This document shows positions 9,113-18,373 of a DNA stretch of 64,000 nt, in pieces. This DNA comes from Candidatus Poribacteria bacterium. Its GTDB lineage: Bacteria > Poribacteria > WGA-4E > WGA-3G. A program made the position numbers and the translations under genes. The DNA is taken from positions 76,707 to 140,706 of the forward strand of contig JAJDWA010000023.1 in the NCBI GenBank assembly GCA_022825825.1, given 5' to 3'. The notes below the pieces were generated by a model, which had not been told where the DNA came from, made no database searches, and saw only the letters and a list, made by a program, of their open reading frames with translations. The stretch's first letter is position 1. Each line of letters begins with the position of its first letter.

Positions 9113-9997
9113 ATGCATAGAGCAATTACTTATCGGCATTGGCAGCCAGGTGATGATGACGCAATTCTGAAATTGTTAGTGCCAGCTGAACAAGTTAACG
9201 AAAATATCTATCGAAATAAATTTGAAAGTTCACGCCTTGAAGCAGAAGGAATACGTTTAGCACTTCTCAATGAAAGAGTCGTGGGGCATGTATGGGGTGA
9301 ACCCTGTTCGTTCTATATCGAGGACAAGCTCCAGAGGTTCATAATAGTAGGAGCTGTCTATGTTGATACAGATATGCGTCGTCAAGGGATTGCAACCCGT
9401 TTGATGCAAGAACTGCATACACACTTCCAGAAAGCGGGTTATCGTGGAAGTATTCTTGATGTTGATACAGAAGAAGCAATTCGATTGTATCAGAAAGTTG
9501 GCTACCAGAAATTCACGCAAGAACTTCAAACACAACTTCTACCAAATTCAGATGTCTCGCAACTCAAATGGACAGAGGTGAATCTAAAGGATTTAAGCGC
9601 CTGCCCGCAATTGGATGAAAGATGGGCAAAACACAATTTTCCAGTTGTATGGAATCCACAAGGTATGAAGGTACATCAGTACAACATGAGCGGATATCGC
9701 GTTTTGCGTCATGGTCAAAAAATTATCGGTTATTCAAGATGGGCAGAACCTTCAGAATATTATCCACATGGGTTAATCCAGGACCCCATAGTGCCAGAGA
9801 TGTCCCCGATAGAAGTTATTGCGTCAGTACAGGCAGCAATCCCAGCGCCGCGCGCATGGCAAACTTGCGAAGGAAGTAGGTATGAAGATCCGCTCCTTTC
9901 CCTCGGTTGCACACTTGAATCGACACAACGGGTAGATATGCTTCTATCTTTTGGTCCCAAAATTGATTGGACGGGACTTGCCCGAACCTTTAGATAA
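9113..9997 (+). CDS. GNAT family N-acetyltransferase
   Basis: Acetyl-CoA-dependent acetyltransferase of unknown substrate. The acetyl-CoA loop appears as RRQGIATRLM after the strand YVDTDM, followed by the helix and the LYQKVGYQKF motif that closes a GNAT domain (first about 150 residues). The remaining 140 residues form a second region with no motif I recognise, perhaps a degenerate second GNAT domain. I chose the ATG at 9113 because AAAGGAG lies just before it; an in-frame ATG at 9083 would add 10 residues but has no clear ribosome site. Length is 294 aa from the chosen start. Confidence 0.85.
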   Translation: MHRAITYRHWQPGDDDAILKLLVPAEQVNENIYRNKFESSRLEAEGIRLALLNERVVGHVWGEPCSFYIEDKLQRFIIVGAVYVDTDMRRQGIATRLMQELHTHFQKAGYRGSILDVDTEEAIRLYQKVGYQKFTQELQTQLLPNSDVSQLKWTEVNLKDLSACPQLDERWAKHNFPVVWNPQGMKVHQYNMSGYRVLRHGQKIIGYSRWAEPSEYYPHGLIQDPIVPEMSPIEVIASVQAAIPAPRAWQTCEGSRYEDPLLSLGCTLESTQRVDMLLSFGPKIDWTGLARTFR

Positions 9998-10025
9998 GGC
10001 ACGTAGATTTAGCAAAGGGCTGCGA

Positions 10026-10796
10026 TTAGGCGTCTTTAAAGTAGTCCAATACGGTATTATGCAGGACTCCATTCGTTGCTATCAGTGAAGCAGTGTCTTT
10101 TGCAATGGCTTGCCCCTGTATATCCGTCACTGTCCCACCCGCTTCCCGAACAATCACAGTGATAGCAGCGATGTCCCAGATACTAATTGCCGCTTCAATC
10201 ACAGCGTCCACCCTGCCAGAAGCCACAAGGTGATACATATAGAAATCACCAAATCCTCTCGTGCGTGCCGCATCGTTGATAAGGTTGTAGATACCGGGGA
10301 ACGTACCTTTTTCTACAAACCACTTTAGGCCGCCATGGCAGATCATTGCTTCTGCAGGTTGAGCAACATCGGAAACCTTTATCGGTTCACCGTTTAGGAA
10401 TGCACCTTTGCCTGTTTCAGCATAAAGAAGCTCGTTTAATAGGGGCGCATTGGAAACACCAAGGATCAGTTCATCACCTTTCATCAGTGCGATCTGTGTG
10501 CCGAAGATTGGGATTTTCCGGATGTAATTTTTTGTAGCATCAATCGGATCAATAATCCACGTATAAGGTGATGTTCCCTCTTGTGTGCCATATTCTTCGC
10601 CCAAGAATCCGTGGTCAGGAAATGCCTGCGTGATGGTTGCTCGTATGGCTTTTTCCGCTTCGGTATCTGCGCGAGTAACCGGTGTTTCATCATCTTTTAA
10701 TTCCACTTTTATTGCATCGTCTGTGTAGTATGATGTGATAATTTTTTCAGCATTTTTCGATGCTTCTAAAGCAACGGTTAAAAATTGACTCGGCAT
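10026..10796 (-). CDS. Inositol monophosphatase family protein (HisN-like phosphatase)
   Basis: Mg-dependent phosphomonoesterase of the inositol monophosphatase superfamily (256 aa). Metal-binding residues are visible as GEEYG (Glu67, Glu68), DPIDATKNY (Asp83, Asp86) and WDIAA (Asp208). The Gly of the usual DPIDGT motif is Ala here. The overall pattern is closest to histidinol-phosphatase HisN, but no his genes are nearby, so inositol-phosphate or other sugar phosphates remain possible substrates. A GGAG ribosome site precedes the ATG. It converges with the acetyltransferase gene across a 28-bp gap. Confidence 0.88.
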   Translation of the reverse strand: MPSQFLTVALEASKNAEKIITSYYTDDAIKVELKDDETPVTRADTEAEKAIRATITQAFPDHGFLGEEYGTQEGTSPYTWIIDPIDATKNYIRKIPIFGTQIALMKGDELILGVSNAPLLNELLYAETGKGAFLNGEPIKVSDVAQPAEAMICHGGLKWFVEKGTFPGIYNLINDAARTRGFGDFYMYHLVASGRVDAVIEAAISIWDIAAITVIVREAGGTVTDIQGQAIAKDTASLIATNGVLHNTVLDYFKDA

Positions 10797-10832
10797 AAAT
10801 TCTCCTATCTACTTTGGATATTTGCGGTAAGC

Positions 10833-11207
10833 TCAGTCTAATTGTTTTTTCCATATCCATCGTGTCATCTTAGAAAAGAACGGGCGATGTTTTGCTACAA
10901 ACCGATAGACTGCTTCAGACAAGGGCGCGAACCCCGGAAGATTGTAGTAACACCAAAGCAGTAAGCGGTTATTTAGGGCGCGTAAGACAGCCTCCGCACC
11001 AGAAAATACCTCTCCGTTTTCTAAGATCAATTGCACTGAGGATTGAAAGGCTAAAAGTGGAATCTCTGGGAATTTCGCAGCCACTTGTTGATAGGAGGCA
11101 TAGTCTATACGATCTTTAGTGATATGTCGCCATCGAGCAATCCAGTATCGACAAAAATCGCAGTCGTTATCGTATACAAGAAGCGGTTTGCTAATTTGTG
11201 ATTGCAT
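10833..11207 (-). CDS. DCC family thiol-disulfide oxidoreductase-like protein (DUF393)
   Basis: Small protein (124 aa) with the DxDCxxC motif near the N terminus, Asp14 to Cys20 when counted from a TTG at 11210 and three lower-numbered (one residue earlier) when counted from the ATG at 11207. The later features, a run ending LLAFQSSVQLILENG and a basic C terminus, fit DUF393, a predicted thioredoxin-like fold. Its role is not established in most bacteria. No ribosome site is obvious. It sits 36 bp upstream of the inositol phosphatase gene on the same strand, so the pair may be co-transcribed. Confidence 0.83.
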   Translation of the reverse strand: MQSQISKPLLVYDNDCDFCRYWIARWRHITKDRIDYASYQQVAAKFPEIPLLAFQSSVQLILENGEVFSGAEAVLRALNNRLLLWCYYNLPGFAPLSEAVYRFVAKHRPFFSKMTRWIWKKQLD

Positions 11208-11326
11208 CAAAAATTACCGAAACACTTGTGTAAATCTGCCAATTTTAAGATGTCCGTTAGCAAAAGTTGATAATTATGGAACAACGGTATCACAATTCTA
11301 AGATCGTGCCTATTGGAAACGTGACC

Positions 11327-12475
11327 TTAACTCCTACTGGCAAGTTTATTGGCAAAAATACTGATGAGCCCACCGAGCATAATATATCCGAAAATGACTT
11401 CAAGAGTAACAAGGATGCGCGCAGAAGTATTGGCTGCGACCACATCCCCGAATCCTAATGTCGTAAAGGTCACAATGCTAAAGTAAAAGGATTTCCAAAA
11501 TGTCAAGTGTCCATCTGTTTCGTTCCCGGTTACTTGGTAGAAATGAGGCATACTTTCCTGCATCCATTCTGGGAACCACGTCGGTGCTGGCATATACACT
11601 AATGAGAACGAAAGGGCAATCAGCAGTGACCAGAATGCCCAAAGCGCGAGGCTGCGACCATAATCTGAGCTCCATTTCCAAATCAATGCCCAAAATGGAT
11701 GTTTTTCTTTAAAAGCACGGATGAACTGTTGATCTGCCACGTAACGCTTGAAAAATGGGTTTAAAACCCCATTAATATCTTCACTATCTAAATAGAATTC
11801 GGTTGGCTGCTCTGGCTGATGGGTAAACTTGTTCCGCAGCCACAGCCATATCGTGTTTGGGATATAACTTACGTCCCGGTAGGATACCGCAACAGCGAAC
11901 CGTGCAGAAGTGAAGTCAATTTTTCCGAAAAATTTGGAATGATTAAAAACCGTGGTTTCGGAGAATCGTGCTTGCACGCAGTCTAATTCTTTATTGAAAA
12001 ATGCACTACTGAAATGGGCAGCGTCTTGGAAGATCGCATTTCTGAAAACAGCGGTTTCTTGGAATTGCACCTCATTGAAGTCTGCAACTTGTTGGAAACT
12101 GGTTTGCCGGAAACATGCCTTACCACCAAAGGTTGTTCCGCGAAAGAGCGCAGCTCCTTCAAATTTCGATTCTCCAAAATCACAAGAATTTTGGAACACA
12201 GTCCTACGGAAGTAAACAGCATCTTGGAAAACGCAATTTCCGAAAAAGGCCTCTTTTTGAAAATCGGTTTTTTCGAATTTGATGCTGTTTTTAAACGTGC
12301 ATCCTATGCAAACAATTTCTTTATCCACCACAGATTGTTCACTGGATTCGGTTGAAAAGACGATTGCTCCTTCAATAATACAATTTGTCAAAAACACACC
12401 TTCATAATCCGCTTGCAAAATCGAGAGGAACGTATCTGCATCAAGTGTTTGTTCGGTACCATGATAAATTTGCAT
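11327..12475 (-). CDS. Pentapeptide-repeat protein fused to a two-helix potassium-channel-like pore
   Basis: The N-terminal half (about residues 30-195) is a run of pentapeptide repeats in which every fifth residue is mainly Phe, for example AVFRN, AHFSS and ADFNE units, predicted to form a right-handed beta-helix. The C-terminal part (about 250-382) has two hydrophobic helices around a pore loop with TTLGFGD at 338-344, the potassium-selectivity filter form. The combination suggests a K+ channel with a cytoplasmic beta-helix sensor or scaffold. Function is inferred from fold only. No partner gene is adjacent. Confidence 0.88.
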   Translation of the reverse strand: MQIYHGTEQTLDADTFLSILQADYEGVFLTNCIIEGAIVFSTESSEQSVVDKEIVCIGCTFKNSIKFEKTDFQKEAFFGNCVFQDAVYFRRTVFQNSCDFGESKFEGAALFRGTTFGGKACFRQTSFQQVADFNEVQFQETAVFRNAIFQDAAHFSSAFFNKELDCVQARFSETTVFNHSKFFGKIDFTSARFAVAVSYRDVSYIPNTIWLWLRNKFTHQPEQPTEFYLDSEDINGVLNPFFKRYVADQQFIRAFKEKHPFWALIWKWSSDYGRSLALWAFWSLLIALSFSLVYMPAPTWFPEWMQESMPHFYQVTGNETDGHLTFWKSFYFSIVTFTTLGFGDVVAANTSARILVTLEVIFGYIMLGGLISIFANKLASRS

Positions 12476-12605
12476 GTCTATAACCTCTAAATTTTGAAAA
12501 ACGGCCGGTGCAAAAGTTAGCGTGTAAAGATATCAATGAGTGCAGCGTTTCATTTTGTGGATAGGCTCGCTAATAAAGCACGCACCCATCTATGAATGCC
12601 TACGT

Positions 12606-14084
12606 TTATGCCAAAATTTCGTTGACAATCCGTGCTTTTTCCTCAACTCCAGTTAACCGATGGTCAAGTCCTTGGAACTTAAAGGTCAACCTTTCGTGGT
12701 CAATGCCGAGTTGGTTAAGGATCGTAGCATTTAGGTCGCGAACAGAGACGGGGTCTTTGATGACGTTGTAACTGAAGTCGTCAGTTTCACCATGCACAAT
12801 TCCACCTTTGATGCCGCCCCCTGCCATCCACATCGTGAAGCACTTCGGATGATGATCTCGCCCGTAGTTATCTTTCCTGAGCGCGCCTTGACAATAAACA
12901 GTCCGTCCAAATTCACCACCCCACACAACGAGCGTATCGTCAAGCATACCGCGTTGTTTCAGGTCTTGAACGAGTGCGGTTGCGGGTTGGTCAATATCAC
13001 GGCACTGGTTTCGGATATCGTTTGGCAGGTTCCCGTGCTGGTCCCAGCCACGATGGAAGATTTGAACAAGGCGGACATCGCGTTCCATCATACGCCGGGC
13101 GAGAATACAGCAATTAGCAAATGTGCCGGGTTTGTTGACATCGGGCCCGTACATCTCCTTGACTTTCTCCGACTCCTGATTCAGATCCGTAAGCTCGGGA
13201 ACAGAAGATTGCATCCTGAACGCCATCTCATATTGTGAGATACGCGCATGTGTTTCGGGATCGCCAACTTCCTCATAGATTTCCTCGTTGAGTTTGACAA
13301 GTGTGTCAAGCATCCGTTTGCGTGCCTTTTCACTCATACCTTTCGGGTTTGAGAGGAACAGGACAGGATCGCCTTGACTGCGAAGTAAGACGCCTTGGTG
13401 TTCCGATGGCAGAAATCCTGCCCCCCAAAGTCTGTTATAGAGCGCTTGTGCGGATTTTCTACCTGTCCACGTTGCGTTCATCACAATAAAAGCGGGCAGA
13501 TTATTGTTTTCAGTGCCTAACCCGTAGCTAAGCCATGCACCAAGGCTCGGTTTGCCCGGCGTTTCATCGCCGGTACAGACATAGGTAATCGCAGGGTCGT
13601 GGTTAATCGCATCAGTATGAACGCTTTTGACAATAGCAATGTCTTTCACCATAGACGCGGTATGCGGTAGCAACTCACTAAGCCATGCACCATCGCTGCC
13701 GTTGTCATGCTTTTTGAACTCAAAGATGGAAGGCGCAATCGGGAAACGGGATTGCCCGGAGGTCATCGTTGTGAGACGTTGCCCCATCCGTACCGTTTCC
13801 GGTAGGTCTTTATCAAACCATTCACCCATCTTCGGTTTATAATCAAACATGTCCATCTGTGAAGGGGCACCGGACATGAATAGATAGATAGCCCGTTTTG
13901 CCTTCGGTGCAAAGTGTGGTAGTCCTGGCAGCCCACCAGTTTGCGGCACTGCTTGCTGTTCAAGGGCATTGACAATACTACTCGGTAGCATTGAAGCAAG
14001 GGCTGCACCGCCAAGTCCCATGGCACATTTACCAAAGAATTGACGACGTGTTTCAAGTTGCAGATATTCTTTAATTGGGTCCAT
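12606..14084 (-). CDS. DUF1501 family exported protein, copy 1
   Basis: Predicted periplasmic protein of the sulfatase-like DUF1501 family common in Planctomycetes and Poribacteria (492 aa). The N terminus has a Tat signal: the twin-arginine motif TRRQFFGK is at residues 12-19 and is followed by a hydrophobic Ala/Gly run. Later blocks such as [30 protein letters not shown] and [10 protein letters not shown] are characteristic. The enzymatic activity is undetermined. It is nearly identical to the next gene upstream (14649-16127). AAAGGAGATAAACA precedes the ATG. Confidence 0.92.
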   Translation of the reverse strand: MDPIKEYLQLETRRQFFGKCAMGLGGAALASMLPSSIVNALEQQAVPQTGGLPGLPHFAPKAKRAIYLFMSGAPSQMDMFDYKPKMGEWFDKDLPETVRMGQRLTTMTSGQSRFPIAPSIFEFKKHDNGSDGAWLSELLPHTASMVKDIAIVKSVHTDAINHDPAITYVCTGDETPGKPSLGAWLSYGLGTENNNLPAFIVMNATWTGRKSAQALYNRLWGAGFLPSEHQGVLLRSQGDPVLFLSNPKGMSEKARKRMLDTLVKLNEEIYEEVGDPETHARISQYEMAFRMQSSVPELTDLNQESEKVKEMYGPDVNKPGTFANCCILARRMMERDVRLVQIFHRGWDQHGNLPNDIRNQCRDIDQPATALVQDLKQRGMLDDTLVVWGGEFGRTVYCQGALRKDNYGRDHHPKCFTMWMAGGGIKGGIVHGETDDFSYNVIKDPVSVRDLNATILNQLGIDHERLTFKFQGLDHRLTGVEEKARIVNEILA

Positions 14085-14160
14085 TGTTTATCTCCTTTGT
14101 GATATGATTCGATAATTGAGATGTTGCGGTGCTATTCTTATACCGTTTCCTTTACTCTTT

Positions 14161-14615
14161 CTGCGTTTGTAATGAAATGTCCGGTGCGGTTAGGAAACCG
14201 CACCTTATGCGTCAATTAAGACATTTTGCCTCCTGGTAGGCGCGCTTTCGCCGCGCACCAAGCGTGTCTGAATCAGGATTATTGAATTTATAAGATCGCG
14301 GAACTCTCTTTGTACCGCAAACTTTATGAAGATTAATTTATTAATTCGGTAATTTTGGAGGAAACTCCAATGCGGTTAGGAAACCGCATCTACCGGGTTT
14401 GGGAAAAATAAATATTACCGAAATATTTTCTTAATCTCCATTTAATTTGCGTTCCACCGGTGCACAAACTAAAAGTTTGTGCTACACAAAAACAGGTCAA
14501 ATCTTATTAAAGTACACACTAAATTGACGCCTATAGGTATGTCAGAATACGCCAAATCAACGGTATGAATGCCTTTTGGCATTCCCCGTCTGGTATTCTG
14601 AATTGGTTAGGAAAC
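14161..14615. repeat. Second cluster of dispersed hairpin repeats
   Basis: This fills the 564-bp gap between the two DUF1501 genes; no gene is visible. Inverted repeats: 14183-14204 (GGTGCGGTT/AACCGCACC), about 14239-14256 (GGCGCG type), 14356-14371 (TTGGAG/CTCCAA), 14371-14388 (TGCGGTT/AACCGCA), 14462-14482 (GCACAAAC/GTTTGTGC) and a nested cruciform at 14542-14600. The motif AAATTGACGCCTATA occurs at 14521, and its reverse form GCGTCAATTA at about 14209. This matches the flanking motif seen at 2.98 and 3.16 kb. Confidence 0.78.
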
Positions 14616-14648
14616 CACACCTACCAGGGAGCAGATTGAGTTGTGCGG

Positions 14649-16127
14649 TTATGCCAAAATCTCATTGACAACCCGTGCTTTCTCCTCTACGCCAGTTAAC
14701 CGATGGTCAAGCCCTTGGAACTTGAAGGTCAATCTCTCGTGGTCAATGCCGAGTTGATTGAGAATGGTAGCGTTTAGATCGCGAACAGAGACAGGGTCTT
14801 TGATGACATTGTAACTAAAGTCATCGGTTTCGCCGTAAACGATCCCACCTTTAATGCCAGCACCTGCCATCCACATCGTGAAACATTTCGGGTGATGGTC
14901 GCGCCCGTAGTTATCCTTCTTGAGCGCACCTTGGCAATAGACAGTGCGTCCGAATTCGCCGCCCCAAACAACAAGCGTATCATCAAGCATGCCGCGTTGT
15001 TTGAGGTCTTGGACGAGTGCGGTTGCGGGTTGGTCAATATCGCGCGCCTGATTCCGAATGTTTTTGGGCAAATCACCGTGCTGGTCCCAACCGCGATGGA
15101 AAATTTGAACGAGGCGGACATCGCGTTCCATCATCCGACGTGCAAGAATACAGCAATTAGCAAATGTACCGGGTGTATCAACCTCGGGACCGTACATCTC
15201 CTTAACTTTATCAGACTCCTGCTTTAAGTCCGTGAGTTCGGGAACAGAGGTCTGCATACGGAACGCCATCTCATATTGTGAGATACGGGCATGCGTTTCT
15301 GGATCACCAACTTCCTCATAGATCTCCTCGTTGAGTTTGACGAGTGTGTCAAGCATCCGTTTGCGTCCCTTTTCACTCATGCCTTTCGGATTTGAGAGGA
15401 ATAGCACAGGATCACCTTGGCTGCGGAGTAACACACCTTGGTGTTCTGATGGAAGAAAACCCGATCCCCAGAGCCGATTGTAGAGTGCTTGTGCCCCCTT
15501 CGGTCCGCTCCATGTCGCGTTCATCACAATGAAAGCGGGCAGGTTTTGGTTTTCACTGCCTAACCCGTAGCTAAGCCATGCGCCAAGACTCGGTTTGCCG
15601 GGGGTTTCATCACCGGTACAGACAAAAGTGATAGCAGGGTCATGGTTAATCGCATCGGTATGAACGCTTTTGACGATAGCAATGTCTTTTACCATAGACG
15701 CGGTATGGGGTAGCAATTCGCTAAGCCAAGCACCATCGCTACCGTTGTCATGCTTTTTGAACTCAAAGATGGAAGGCGCAATCGGGAAACGGGATTGCCC
15801 GGAGGTCATCGTGGTGAGACGTTGCCCCATTCGCACCGTTTCCGGCAGGTCTTTATCAAACCATTCTCCCATCTTTGGCTTATAATCGAACAGGTCCATT
15901 TGCGAAGGTGCACCAGACATAAACAGATAGATAGCCCGTTTGGCCTTCGGTGCAAAATGTGGTAGTTCTGGCAAACCGCCAACTCGCGTACCTGCTTGCT
16001 GTTCAAGGGCATTCACAATACTACTCGGTAACATTGAGGCAAGGGCTGCACCGCCGAGTCCCATGGCACATTTGCCAAAGAATTGGCGGCGTGTTTCAAG
16101 TTGTAGATATTCTTTAATTGGGTCCAT
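14649..16127 (-). CDS. DUF1501 family exported protein, copy 2
   Basis: A 492-aa paralogue of the downstream copy, with the same Tat motif TRRQFFGK, the same blocks and differences scattered singly through the sequence. The frame opens at 16145, but the ATG at 16127 matches the start of copy 1 and has AAAGGAGACAAATA directly upstream, so I chose it. The two genes look like a tandem duplication whose intervening gap has filled with dispersed repeats. It lies 50 bp downstream of the LRR gene, consistent with one operon. The function is unknown beyond the family. Confidence 0.92.
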   Translation of the reverse strand: MDPIKEYLQLETRRQFFGKCAMGLGGAALASMLPSSIVNALEQQAGTRVGGLPELPHFAPKAKRAIYLFMSGAPSQMDLFDYKPKMGEWFDKDLPETVRMGQRLTTMTSGQSRFPIAPSIFEFKKHDNGSDGAWLSELLPHTASMVKDIAIVKSVHTDAINHDPAITFVCTGDETPGKPSLGAWLSYGLGSENQNLPAFIVMNATWSGPKGAQALYNRLWGSGFLPSEHQGVLLRSQGDPVLFLSNPKGMSEKGRKRMLDTLVKLNEEIYEEVGDPETHARISQYEMAFRMQTSVPELTDLKQESDKVKEMYGPEVDTPGTFANCCILARRMMERDVRLVQIFHRGWDQHGDLPKNIRNQARDIDQPATALVQDLKQRGMLDDTLVVWGGEFGRTVYCQGALKKDNYGRDHHPKCFTMWMAGAGIKGGIVYGETDDFSYNVIKDPVSVRDLNATILNQLGIDHERLTFKFQGLDHRLTGVEEKARVVNEILA

Positions 16128-16177
16128 TATTTGTCTCCTTTGCAATGTCCGCTGCTTATTTGGGACATTGCTATGCT

Positions 16178-17533
16178 TTACCTATTTGCAGGTGGTGGTT
16201 GAATATTCAGTTCCACTGGTGCTGGGATATCCAGTTCTAAATCCGGCAGTTGTTCAAGTAATTTTCGAAGCGGTTCCATATCCTGAATTGGATTCTCTTT
16301 TACCCTTAAATTTGTTAATCTTGTAAACTTTTCAATACTGCTAATGTTGCTTATTTGATTACGTTCAATATGTAATATACTCAACAAAGTTGCTCCAGCA
16401 ATTGGTGATATGTCCTTGATCTGATTTCTCCAGAGCCATAACGAGGTCAACTGTGTCATTCCTGAGAGTGGTGAAATATCAGCGATCTGGTTACCACTAA
16501 GGTTTAAATCCGTTAAGTTTGTCAAACTTTCAAGCGGTTTAATATTTATGATTTTATTTCTATGGAGACGTAACTTCTTCAATTGTGCCAAATTAGCAAT
16601 CGGTGTAATGTCACTGATTTCATTATTGTAGAGCCGCAACTCTGTGAGTTGCATCAAGTTAGCGAGGGGTGTGATGTCACTGATTTGATTGTTATAAAGC
16701 CACAACTCTGTAAGTTGTGTCAAGTTCGTGATCGGTGTGATGTCACTAATTTGATTATACGCGAGATGTAGTTTTGTCAACTGTGTCAAGTTCGTGATCG
16801 GTGTGATGTCACTGATTTGATTTCTGTCTAGCCACAATTTTGTGAGCTCTGTCAAGCCAGCAATCGGTGCGATGCCACTGATTTGATTACGAGCAAGAGA
16901 TAATGATGTCAACTGTGTTAACTTAGCGATCGGTTTGATATCACTAAGTTGATTACGATCAAAGTATAGTTCTGTCAAGTGCGTCAAGTTCGTGATCGGT
17001 TTGATGTCACTGATTTGATTATACGCGAGATGTAGTTTTGTGAGCTCTGTCAAGCCAGCAAGCGGTTTGATGTCACTGATTTGGTTATACGCGAGGTACA
17101 GTTCTGTCAATTGCGTTAAGTTAGCGAGGGGTGTGATGTCACTGATTTCATTATACAGGAGACGCAGTTTTGTCAACTTTGTTAGGTTTTTGAGCGGTGT
17201 GATGTCACTGATCTGATTCTCGTCAAGGTATAGTTCTGTCAAGTGCGTCAAGTTAGCAAGTGGTTTTATGTCACTGATTTGATTATCCATGAGGAATAAA
17301 GTCGTTAATCCTGTTGCTTTTTCCAGTCCTGTTAAGTCTTTTATCTCTTTTTTAAATCCATTCAGCTGCTCCAATTCTTCCAATTCTTTTTGCGGAATAG
17401 GATCCGTTGGACCTAAATCGAGTGCTTCACGCACTGCGGCAGCTAAATTAGCATCCGGTATTGTCACAGCATCGCTATATGAATAAGTGACGGAAGCGAT
17501 GAGTGTGATAAATATAAGACAATAATTTTTCAT
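16178..17533 (-). CDS. Secreted leucine-rich repeat protein
   Basis: The 451-aa protein has a signal peptide (hydrophobic run [14 protein letters not shown], residues 7-20). A short cap with [18 protein letters not shown] follows. About sixteen 22-residue leucine-rich repeats run from about residue 65 to 430, with the pattern [19 protein letters not shown]; this spacing is the internalin-like, SDS22-like class. A Pro-rich tail ends the protein. It is predicted to bind a protein or surface partner outside the cytoplasm. The repeats make this DNA a direct tandem repeat, and repeat-number variation is likely. Confidence 0.9.
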   Translation of the reverse strand: MKNYCLIFITLIASVTYSYSDAVTIPDANLAAAVREALDLGPTDPIPQKELEELEQLNGFKKEIKDLTGLEKATGLTTLFLMDNQISDIKPLANLTHLTELYLDENQISDITPLKNLTKLTKLRLLYNEISDITPLANLTQLTELYLAYNQISDIKPLAGLTELTKLHLAYNQISDIKPITNLTHLTELYFDRNQLSDIKPIAKLTQLTSLSLARNQISGIAPIAGLTELTKLWLDRNQISDITPITNLTQLTKLHLAYNQISDITPITNLTQLTELWLYNNQISDITPLANLMQLTELRLYNNEISDITPIANLAQLKKLRLHRNKIINIKPLESLTNLTDLNLSGNQIADISPLSGMTQLTSLWLWRNQIKDISPIAGATLLSILHIERNQISNISSIEKFTRLTNLRVKENPIQDMEPLRKLLEQLPDLELDIPAPVELNIQPPPANR

Positions 17534-17573
17534 AATGTCACCTCATTGGAAAGTCAAGTATAATAATTATACC

Positions 17574-18311
17574 TTAATCTTCAATAGATGTTGTAATATC
17601 CAGTTCCAACCCCTTCAGTTTTCGGAGTGGTACCATATCCTGAATCGGATTCTCTTTGATATTTAAACGCGTTAACATCGTAAAGTTCGCTATAGGACGG
17701 ACGACACTGATTTGATTTTTATCCAGTGCTAAGTGCGTCAATTGCGTTAAGTCCGCAAGCGGTGATATATCGCTAATCTGATTTCCGCTGAGCCATAAGT
17801 GTGTTATCTGTTTCAGGTTAGCAAGTGAACTAAGATCGCGAAGTTGATTTCGTCTAATGTTTAACAACTGCATCTGTTTTAAGTTCGCCAGTGGTGATAT
17901 ATCGCGAAGTTGATTGTCCCAAAGCCCTAATTCTGTGAGTTGTGTCAAGCCAGCCAAGGGCGTGATGTCACTGATCTGATTTTCGCCGAGTCCTAATTTT
18001 GTGAGTTGTGTTAATCTTGTAAGGGGTTTAATATCACTGATTCTGTTGTCCCAGAATTCAACATAAGTCAGTTGTGTCAATCCACTAATAGGCGTGATGT
18101 CGCTAATCTGATTCTTCTCAAGTTCTAAAACTTTTAAGCCTGTTGCCTTCTCCAATCCTGTTAAATCTTTGATACCTTTTTCTTCAGCATGTAATTTCTC
18201 TAATTCTTCTAACTTATTTTGAGGGATAGGATCGTTTGAACGCAGACCGAGTGCATCGCGCACGGCAGCAGCTAAGTTTGCATCGGGTATCGTCACGTAA
18301 GCATAATTCAT
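17574..18311 (-). CDS. Leucine-rich repeat protein without visible signal peptide
   Basis: At 245 aa it shares the cap [17 protein letters not shown] and the same 22-residue repeat pattern as its neighbour, but has only eight repeats. It starts MNYAYVTIP: the cap begins within six residues, so there is no room for a signal peptide. It could be cytoplasmic, or the 5' end may have been lost from a secreted ancestor. The gap to the next LRR gene is 40 bp. Both end in a similar C-terminal repeat with ENPIQDM, which supports duplication. Confidence 0.87.
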   Translation of the reverse strand: MNYAYVTIPDANLAAAVRDALGLRSNDPIPQNKLEELEKLHAEEKGIKDLTGLEKATGLKVLELEKNQISDITPISGLTQLTYVEFWDNRISDIKPLTRLTQLTKLGLGENQISDITPLAGLTQLTELGLWDNQLRDISPLANLKQMQLLNIRRNQLRDLSSLANLKQITHLWLSGNQISDISPLADLTQLTHLALDKNQISVVRPIANFTMLTRLNIKENPIQDMVPLRKLKGLELDITTSIED

Positions 18312-18373
18312 AATCTTATTCCCTTATCTTAATGAGATGGGCACCACTAAAAAGTAGCACCCATCAAGTTTAA

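Noticed and set aside
16178..18311. Tandem DNA repeat array
   Set aside because: The periodicity is 66 nt and is explained by the leucine-rich repeats of two proteins, not by a noncoding satellite.
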